This document shows, piece by piece, positions 23,141 to 28,723 of a stretch of 28,723 nt of DNA. Source of the DNA: Candidatus Babelota bacterium (lineage in GTDB: Bacteria > Babelota > Babeliae > Babelales > Babelaceae). The notes under the pieces are model-generated. The model searched no databases. It was not told the DNA's origin and saw only the letters and a program-made list of their open reading frames with translations. The translations under genes and the position numbers were made by a program. Where the stretch lies: assembly GCA_003484685.1 (NCBI GenBank), contig DNBB01000007.1:1-28723 (forward strand). Direction: 5' to 3'. How positions within the stretch are numbered: the stretch's first letter is position 1; each line of letters starts with the position of its first letter.

Positions 23141-24331
23141 TTAGTCTAAAATAGCGGTAATAATACCGGAACCAACCGTTCTACCACCCTCACGGATTGC
23201 AAAACGACCATCTTTCTCCATAGCAATAGGAGAAATCAATTCAACGCTCAACTCAACGTTATCACCTGGCATAACCATCTCACGGCCTTCAGGAAGGGTG
23301 ACGACGCCAGTAACGTCAGTTGTACGGAAGTAGAACTGTGGGCGATATCCATTAAAGAATGGGCTATGGCGTCCACCTTCATCCTTGCTCAGAACGTATA
23401 CTTGGCAGTTGAACTTTTTGTGTGGAGTTACTGTTCCGGGCTTTGCCAAGACCATACCGCGCTCGATATCATCTTTACCAACACCACGCAACAATAAGCC
23501 AACGTTATCCCCTGCAACACCTTCATTCAAAGTCTTGCGGAACATTTCAACACCTGTTACCGTTGTCTTGGTTTTTGCACCAAGGCCAACGATCTCAATT
23601 TCTTCACCAACTTTAACTGCGCCACGCTCAATACGTCCAGTTGCAACCGTACCACGGCCAGAGATACTAAAGACCCCTTCAACCGCCATCAAGAATGGTT
23701 TATCAATTTCGCGAGCAGGTTCTGGAATATAAGAATCAAGTGCGTCCATCAAACGTAGAATTGATTGCGATCCGATTTCACCAGTATCGCCTTCAAGCGC
23801 TTTCAATGCAGAGCCCCGTATAAAAGGAATCTCATCCCCAGGAAACTCATACTTCTTGAGAAGATCGCGAATTTCTTCCTCGACCATATCAATCATTTCT
23901 GGGTCATCGACCATGTCTACCTTATTTAGGTAAACAACCAATGAAGGAACACCAACGTTTTTAGCAAGAAGAATATGCTCACGTGTTTGAGGCATTGCAC
24001 CATCAGCTGCCGAAACAACCAATATCGCACCATCCATCTGCGCCGCACCCGTGATCATGTTTTTGACATAATCCGCGTGACCAGGACAGTCGACGTGCGC
24101 ATAGTGACGCTTATCCGTTTCGTATTCAACGTGGGAAATAGCAATGGTAATACCACGCTCACGCTCTTCTGGCGCGTTATCAATTTGATCAAAACGACGC
24201 GATTCAGCGAAACCCTTTTCAGCCAAAACCTTAGTAATCGCTGCAGTTAACGTCGTTTTTCCATGGTCAACGTGACCAATCGTACCCACGTTTACGTGCG
24301 GCTTCTTACGCTCGTACACACCTTTTGCCAT
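23141..24331 (-). CDS. tuf: Elongation factor Tu
   Basis: GTPase that delivers aminoacyl-tRNA to the ribosome; 396 aa, family length. GTP-binding motifs are GHVDHGKT (19-26), DCPGH, NKVD and GSALKALEG, followed by domains II (SISGRGTVATGRIERG) and III (NCQVYVLSKDEGGRHSPF, FRTTDVTG). All conserved. It is the only tuf copy in the window, in the str position between fusA and rpsJ. The 35-base gap to fusA holds no clear promoter. Confidence 0.98.
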   Translation of the reverse strand: MAKGVYERKKPHVNVGTIGHVDHGKTTLTAAITKVLAEKGFAESRRFDQIDNAPEERERGITIAISHVEYETDKRHYAHVDCPGHADYVKNMITGAAQMDGAILVVSAADGAMPQTREHILLAKNVGVPSLVVYLNKVDMVDDPEMIDMVEEEIRDLLKKYEFPGDEIPFIRGSALKALEGDTGEIGSQSILRLMDALDSYIPEPAREIDKPFLMAVEGVFSISGRGTVATGRIERGAVKVGEEIEIVGLGAKTKTTVTGVEMFRKTLNEGVAGDNVGLLLRGVGKDDIERGMVLAKPGTVTPHKKFNCQVYVLSKDEGGRHSPFFNGYRPQFYFRTTDVTGVVTLPEGREMVMPGDNVELSVELISPIAMEKDGRFAIREGGRTVGSGIITAILD

Positions 24332-24366
24332 TGTTTTCTCCGGTCATAAATAGACTGTAAACAAAC

Positions 24367-26430
24367 CTACTTCACACTTAAAATTTGATCTTGGTTAAAC
24401 TTTGGAACCTTCTGATATGAATCAAATTCCATCGTATACGTTGCACGTCCCTTAGACATAGAACGCAACTGCGTTGAATAACCAAACATCTCTGCCAACG
24501 GAACTTCTGCATGGATCACTTGAACACCTTGGCGCTCCTCCATACCCAGAATTCTTCCGCGACGAGAGTTCAAATCGCCCATTACATCGCCAAGATACTC
24601 ATCTGGCGTCTCTACTTCAACCTTCATAATTGGCTCAAGCAAACATGCATCACCTTGACGCATTGCTTCTTTTAAAGCCATTGACGCAGCAACCTGGAAC
24701 GCCATTTCAGAAGAGTCAACATCGTGATAAGAACCGTCATAGAGTGTAGCGCGAAGGTCAACAACAGGATAACCCCCAAGAGGGCCTGAATTTAATGCTT
24801 CAAGTAAACCTTTTTGCACTGCAGGGATATACTCCCGAGGGACCGAACCGCCGACAATGTCGTCAACAAATTCAAATCCTTTGCCGCGCTCAAGAGGTTC
24901 AAACCGCATCCGAACATGTCCATACTGTCCACGTCCGCCAGACTGCTTAATAAACTTACCTTCAACATCAGCACTGCGCTGCAACGTTTCCTTAAAGGCA
25001 ACCTGCAAACGCCCTTGCGTTGCTTCAACTTTATGCTCACGCTTGAGACGATCTACTGCAATTTCAAGATGAAGCTCTCCCATGCCACGAATAACAGTTT
25101 GTCCCGTTTCCCGATCAAAGGTAAAGTGCAATGAAGGATCTTCCTGAGTCATCTTACGCAACGCATTAGTCATTTTCTCGTAATCAAGCTTACTTTTAGG
25201 CTCAATAGAAGTCGAAATAACCGGCGCTGGTACGTCAATTTTCTCAAGGATAATTTTGCGCGACTCGTCGCACAACGTATCTCCGGTAACCACATCCTTA
25301 AGACCAACAATTGCCGCAATATCACCCGCGGAAACCTCATCAACCTCTTCACGTTTATTTGCATGCAAGTGCACCAAGCGACTTACTCGCTCTTTGCTTC
25401 CCTTAGTTGCATTATAAATATACGAGCCAGATTTAACCACACCCGAATACACCCGAATAAAACAAAGCGTGCCAAATTGGTCTGCAGCAATTTTAAACAG
25501 CAAAGCCGAAAAAGGCGCCTTTGGATCCGTATGCCGCTCTTCTTTTGCGCCAGTATCTGGATTTTCACCCTCTACAGGAGGAATATCAAGCGGAGAAGGA
25601 AGATAATCAATAACAGCATCGAGAAGCAGCTGGACGCCTTTGTTTTTAAATGCCGTTCCGCAAAAAGCAGGAACAATACGACGCTCGATAACGCCCTTGC
25701 GCAGTACCGCCTTCAAGTCAGCAACTGAAAGCTCTTCACCAGCAAGATAGCGCTCAGCAAGCACATCATCTAATTCACAAATCTTCTCAACCAACTGCGC
25801 ACGAAGCTCTTCCGCGCGATTTTTGTATTCAGAAGGAATATCAGATTCGATAACCTCGGCACCCTGATTTTCTTCTCCGAATGTAAAGTAGCGTTGTGTC
25901 AAAAGATCAACAATACCAACAAAATTTTCGGACTCACCTACGGGAAGCTGCATTGCAACGGCATTGGCCGCTAATTTCTTATTGGCATCCGCAACAACCT
26001 TAAAATAATTTGCCCCAATACGGTCCAACTTATTTACAAAGATAATACGAGGAACACGGTAACGATTTGCTTGCCGCCAAACCGTTTCGGTTTGCGGCTG
26101 CACACCACCAACGCCACAAAAGACTGCGACAACGCCATCAAGAACACGCAACGAACGACCAACTTCAATGGTAAAGTCAACGTGGCCAGGAGTATCAATG
26201 ATATTGACCTTGTGATCTTTCCATTGAGCTGTTACTGCAGCCGATTGAATCGTAATACCCCGTTCCTTTTCCTGCTCCATCCAATCGGTAGTTGCACCAC
26301 CTTCATGAACTTCACCGATCCGGTGAACCAAGCCCGTATAAAAAAGAACACGCTCGGTAACAGTTGTCTTGCCCGCATCGATATGCGCCGCGATACCGAT
26401 ATTACGATACCGATCTAAAGGAATAGCCAT
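24367..26430 (-). CDS. fusA: Elongation factor G
   Basis: GTPase that drives translocation and, with RRF, recycling; 687 aa, slightly shorter than the 704 of E. coli. The G domain has AHIDAGKT (15-22), ERGITIQSAA (switch region), DTPGH and NKLD. Domain II (FIRVYSGVVKSG), domain III, domain IV (GGRGQYGHVRMRFEPL) and domain V (DLNSRRGRILGM) follow in order, all complete. It lies nine bases after rpsG. Confidence 0.98.
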   Translation of the reverse strand: MAIPLDRYRNIGIAAHIDAGKTTVTERVLFYTGLVHRIGEVHEGGATTDWMEQEKERGITIQSAAVTAQWKDHKVNIIDTPGHVDFTIEVGRSLRVLDGVVAVFCGVGGVQPQTETVWRQANRYRVPRIIFVNKLDRIGANYFKVVADANKKLAANAVAMQLPVGESENFVGIVDLLTQRYFTFGEENQGAEVIESDIPSEYKNRAEELRAQLVEKICELDDVLAERYLAGEELSVADLKAVLRKGVIERRIVPAFCGTAFKNKGVQLLLDAVIDYLPSPLDIPPVEGENPDTGAKEERHTDPKAPFSALLFKIAADQFGTLCFIRVYSGVVKSGSYIYNATKGSKERVSRLVHLHANKREEVDEVSAGDIAAIVGLKDVVTGDTLCDESRKIILEKIDVPAPVISTSIEPKSKLDYEKMTNALRKMTQEDPSLHFTFDRETGQTVIRGMGELHLEIAVDRLKREHKVEATQGRLQVAFKETLQRSADVEGKFIKQSGGRGQYGHVRMRFEPLERGKGFEFVDDIVGGSVPREYIPAVQKGLLEALNSGPLGGYPVVDLRATLYDGSYHDVDSSEMAFQVAASMALKEAMRQGDACLLEPIMKVEVETPDEYLGDVMGDLNSRRGRILGMEERQGVQVIHAEVPLAEMFGYSTQLRSMSKGRATYTMEFDSYQKVPKFNQDQILSVK

Positions 26431-26439
26431 ACCTCCCCC

Positions 26440-26919
26440 TTACCAAGCGTAATGTGAGAAGGCACGATTAGCTTCGGCCATCTTGTGAGCGTCCTGACGC
26501 TTTTTAACTGCACCGCCGCGCCCTTCAAGCGCATCCAGCATTTCATTTGCCAAACGTGAGCCCATGGACTTGTCAGGCCTGCTCGCTGCAGCTTCAATCA
26601 ACCAACGAAAAGCAAGCGCACGCCCACGACGCGACGTGACTTCCTTCGGGATCTGATAAACGCTACCGCCAACACGACGAGGGCGCACTTCGATCAACGG
26701 GGTAACCTGCTCGACCGCTTTGTCGTACAGCTCAAGCGCCTTATCTTCCGCGCCCGCTTTTTTAACTAAAGCTTCCATTGCATCGTACACAATCTTACGT
26801 GCAGCGCCTTTTTTTCCGCGCCACATAACTACATTTATTAATTTTTGGACAGACTCTGAACCGAACCGAGGATCTACCCCGATATCGCGAATAAAGTTGA
26901 CCGACCTACGTCTTGCCAT
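26440..26919 (-). CDS. rpsG: 30S ribosomal protein S7
   Basis: Primary binder of the 16S 3' domain that lines the E site; 159 aa. It has DPRFGSESVQKLINVVMWRGKKGAARKIVYDAM, the beta-hairpin PRRVGGSVYQIPKEV, and KKRQDAHKMAEANRAFSHYAW at the end (all read in short blocks). In E. coli it represses the str operon. It lies 12 bases after rpsL. Confidence 0.97.
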   Translation of the reverse strand: MARRRSVNFIRDIGVDPRFGSESVQKLINVVMWRGKKGAARKIVYDAMEALVKKAGAEDKALELYDKAVEQVTPLIEVRPRRVGGSVYQIPKEVTSRRGRALAFRWLIEAAASRPDKSMGSRLANEMLDALEGRGGAVKKRQDAHKMAEANRAFSHYAW

Positions 26920-26931
26920 TTCTCAGCACCC

Positions 26932-27309
26932 TTACGATTTCTTCTGTTTTTTAGCACCGTACCGCGACCGTCCTTGCTTGCGACCCTCAACTCCAGAGGC
27001 ATCGAGCGTACCACGGATAATATGGTACTTAACACCAGGCAAATCGGGCACGCGACCACCGCGCACTAACACCATCGAGTGTTCTTGCAAATTGTGGCCT
27101 TCACCGGGAATATATGCGGTAACTTCTGTCCCATTAGACAGCTTGACACGAGCAACCTTACGAAGCGCAGAGTTTGGCTTTTTTGGAGTTGTCGTAAATA
27201 CGCGCGTACAAACACCGCGAACCTGGGGATTTCCCTCCATGGCTCTACTTTTAGACTTATCTTTTTGCCGCATTCTTCCGAACCGGACAAGCTGATTAAT
27301 TGTGGGCAT
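26932..27309 (-). CDS. rpsL: 30S ribosomal protein S12
   Basis: Decoding-centre protein that monitors codon-anticodon pairing; 125 aa. It has MPTINQLVRFGR at the start, the streptomycin-site loop TPKKPNSALRK with wild-type Lys residues, and EGHNLQEHSMVLVRGGRVPDLPGVKYH. The ATG at 27309 is set by AGGGA six bases upstream and by the family N-terminus. The frame stays open to a GTG at 27396, but that 29-residue extension is not ribosomal. First gene of the 34-gene cluster. Confidence 0.96.
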   Translation of the reverse strand: MPTINQLVRFGRMRQKDKSKSRAMEGNPQVRGVCTRVFTTTPKKPNSALRKVARVKLSNGTEVTAYIPGEGHNLQEHSMVLVRGGRVPDLPGVKYHIIRGTLDASGVEGRKQGRSRYGAKKQKKS

Positions 27310-27327
27310 TACACCATCCCTATAAAC

Positions 27328-27361
27328 AAAAAAGGAACAACTTTGGTATACCTGTTCTTCC
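27328..27361 (-). terminator. Terminator-like hairpin in the rpsL leader (possible attenuator)
   Basis: On the minus strand GGAAGAAC (27354-27361) can pair with GTTGTTCC (27334-27341) with one G-G mismatch. The inner part contains the palindrome GGTATACC (27345-27352). Six T residues (27328-27333) follow directly. The element lies between the putative rpsL promoter and start codon, where a full terminator would silence the cluster. A conditional attenuator is therefore an attractive but unproven reading. Confidence 0.4.
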
Positions 27362-27420
27362 ACACTCGTTTGCTGCAGACTACGTTCCAAATCCACAGAA
27401 GTATTAAGAGGGGCATTTTT

Positions 27421-27448
27421 ATTCTAGCCATTTTCGCGTTTTTTTCAA
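27421..27448 (-). promoter_or_regulatory. Promoter of the str-S10-spc-alpha supercluster
   Basis: On the minus strand TTGAAA (27443-27448) and TAGAAT (27421-27426) are separated by 16 bases. Each matches the sigma70 consensus at five of six positions. Transcription would begin near 27414, giving a leader of about 105 bases before rpsL. It lies in the 273-base divergent region shared with the site-2 protease gene. No convincing plus-strand promoter was found there. Confidence 0.65.
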
Positions 27449-27582
27449 CCCAAAACGCCAACAAGAAAACTGTGTAAAACGTGGTACCCAAAAATGTTTT
27501 TATGTTAGACTTGTATTCACTCGAGCTACAACAATAGTGTATCTCATCAGCCAACAAATACAAGAAGAAAGAGAGGACCTCT

Positions 27583-28692
27583 ATGCCTTCATTCTCCCTG
27601 CTAGCCTCAATGCAAAATTTCACACAATACTTAGTCCCGTTGTTTTTCGCAATTCTAGCATTTGGTGTCCTTATCACCGTTCACGAGTTCGGACATTTTC
27701 TTTTTTGTAAGCTATTTAAGGTTCATACGCCAACCTTCTCCATCGGATTTGGCCCCACAATAATTGATCACGTTTTTGGTCGAACTAATTTTCGTCTCGC
27801 CCTGATCCCTTTAGGCGGCTATGTAGAAATAGCAGGAATGGATGAGCCTGGGCAGGGGAAACAACAACATGCCCAGTCAACTGCATCAGACTCCTTTGCC
27901 AATAAATCCTGGTGGCAGAAAGCTCTCATCATTTTGGGCGGTATAACCGGCAACTTAATTTTTGCGCACCTGCTTCTTACCTTCCTCATACAACAGGGAT
28001 TTATAAAGCAATGGTGCACGTCTACCCGCATTGCATACATTAAAGAAAGCAGCAAAAACGGAAGCCTACAAAAAGGAGACAAAATTCTCCGCCTCAACGA
28101 AGAAGACGTCCAAAATCAACCACAAAAGGTCTACCGCATACTCGCAGCCGCTAAAAAACAAAATCAACAGAGTATTGAAGTAACCTATGAACGAGAAAAT
28201 AATCGAAAAAAAACTGCCTTCATCTTAGAAAAAAAACCAAACGCTAACCCGAATGCAACAACTGAGCTATGTCTATTGCTTGAACAAAACAAACAATCAC
28301 TTAAGGACGCAGCAATAAAAGCATTTTTTGCCATCACATCAATCAGCAAGCTTATCCTAAAAAGTATGGGCAACATGGTCATGCAACGTGACGCCTCCGC
28401 TTTTTCTGGCCCCGTCGGCATTATTCAAACAACAACCAAAGCAGCCCAAGAAGGCGCCCTGTATTTCCTCTTCTTTGTTGCAATCATCAGCATCAACCTA
28501 GCTATTTTTAACTTATTACCGCTCCCCATCTTAGACGGAGGACAACTACTTATCATTACTCTCGAAAGCTTAAGCGGAAAAAGCCTCTCAGAAAAAGCGC
28601 GCGCTGCGATTGCTAATTTATGCTGGTTACTCTTTCTACTGCTTATTATCTTTGCTACATATCAAGACATCAAAAAAATTTTCGGCTGGTAA
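27583..28692 (+). CDS. rseP: RseP-type site-2 intramembrane metalloprotease
   Basis: Membrane zinc protease that cleaves substrates such as anti-sigma factors or leftover signal peptides within the bilayer; 369 aa. The first membrane helix carries the zinc motif HEFGH (34-38). A single PDZ domain lies at about residues 140-230 (GSLQKGDKILRLN is its core). The third helix carries NLLPLPILDGG with the ligand Asp318, and a final helix ends the protein. E. coli RseP has two PDZ domains (450 aa), so this is the shorter single-PDZ form common in other phyla. AGAGGA lies five bases before the ATG. Transcribed away from rpsL. Substrate unknown. Confidence 0.93.
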   Translation: MPSFSLLASMQNFTQYLVPLFFAILAFGVLITVHEFGHFLFCKLFKVHTPTFSIGFGPTIIDHVFGRTNFRLALIPLGGYVEIAGMDEPGQGKQQHAQSTASDSFANKSWWQKALIILGGITGNLIFAHLLLTFLIQQGFIKQWCTSTRIAYIKESSKNGSLQKGDKILRLNEEDVQNQPQKVYRILAAAKKQNQQSIEVTYERENNRKKTAFILEKKPNANPNATTELCLLLEQNKQSLKDAAIKAFFAITSISKLILKSMGNMVMQRDASAFSGPVGIIQTTTKAAQEGALYFLFFVAIISINLAIFNLLPLPILDGGQLLIITLESLSGKSLSEKARAAIANLCWLLFLLLIIFATYQDIKKIFGW

Positions 28693-28693
28693 T

Positions 28694-28723
28694 ATGCCCA
28701 ACAAAAAAGCCCCGGAAATTTCC
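28694..28723 (+). CDS. Possible start of a further gene, cut by the window edge
   Basis: An ATG lies one base after the rseP stop (TAATATG) and is open for ten codons (MPNKKAPEIS) to the window end. There is no strong ribosome site, and the last ten bases (GGAAATTTCC) form a palindrome that could instead be the left arm of a terminator or a site. Too short to judge. Confidence 0.2.
   Translation, partial: MPNKKAPEIS

Noticed and set aside
24332..24366. Possible separate promoter for tuf in the 35-base gap
   Set aside because: No -35/-10 pair is visible in the gap; an internal promoter inside fusA cannot be excluded but was not seen.
26720..27295. Plus-strand open frame of 191 codons
   Set aside because: Antisense shadow of rpsG and rpsL; composition is a reflection of the Lys/Arg-rich genes on the other strand.
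27310..27396. N-terminal extension of S12 from an upstream GTG
   Set aside because: S12 proteins begin MPTINQLVR, the ATG at 27309 has a good ribosome site, and the extra 29 residues cover the leader hairpin and resemble no ribosomal sequence.

Overview
The window is a compact bacterial chromosome segment using the standard code (TAA, TAG and TGA all serve as stops). It is dominated by one very long ribosomal protein cluster on the minus strand, flanked by short plus-strand blocks and a patch of unrecognised exported proteins. No rRNA, tRNA, CRISPR array, insertion sequence or phage gene is visible. The longest stretch without a gene is about 273 bases (27310-27582), so there are no large non-coding islands. 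The lineage cannot be proved from the window. The intact ancestral gene order, a tightly packed genome, several lineage-specific signal-peptide proteins and a signal-peptide thioredoxin reductase fit a deep-branching, possibly host-associated bacterium. Candidatus Dependentiae (TM6) is my best guess, at moderate to low confidence.

Region 1 (1-7156): an ABC-2 type permease (154-924, plus) and an ABC ATPase (3546-4466, plus) look like the two halves of one exporter. They are separated by three minus-strand genes (482, 189 and 90 aa) that all start with signal peptides and have no recognisable family. The ATPase gene overlaps by 4 bases the start of a full-length Rad50/SbcC-type DNA repair ATPase (4463-7156).

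Region 2 (7134-8210): a thioredoxin reductase-like flavoprotein with an N-terminal signal sequence, convergent with and overlapping rad50. Its probable promoter sits just behind a strong intrinsic terminator (8182-8210) that closes the ribosomal cluster.

Region 3 (8218-27448): 34 genes in one direction, a fusion of the str, S10, spc and alpha operons. In transcription order these are rpsL, rpsG, fusA, tuf, rpsJ, rplC, rplD, rplW, rplB, rpsS, rplV, rpsC, rplP, rpmC, rpsQ, rplN, rplX, rplE, rpsN, rpsH, rplF, rplR, rpsE, rplO, secY, adk, map, infA, rpmJ, rpsM, rpsK, rpsD, rpoA, rplQ. No gap exceeds 50 bases. A good sigma70-type promoter lies upstream of rpsL (27421-27448), followed by a terminator-like hairpin in the leader that might act as an attenuator. 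rpmD (L30) is missing between rpsE and rplO. Together these genes make ribosomal proteins, two elongation factors, initiation factor 1, the RNA polymerase alpha subunit, the Sec translocon channel and the enzyme that trims initiator methionine.

Region 4 (27583-28723): a divergent RseP-type site-2 protease, and possibly the first ten codons of another gene at the window edge.
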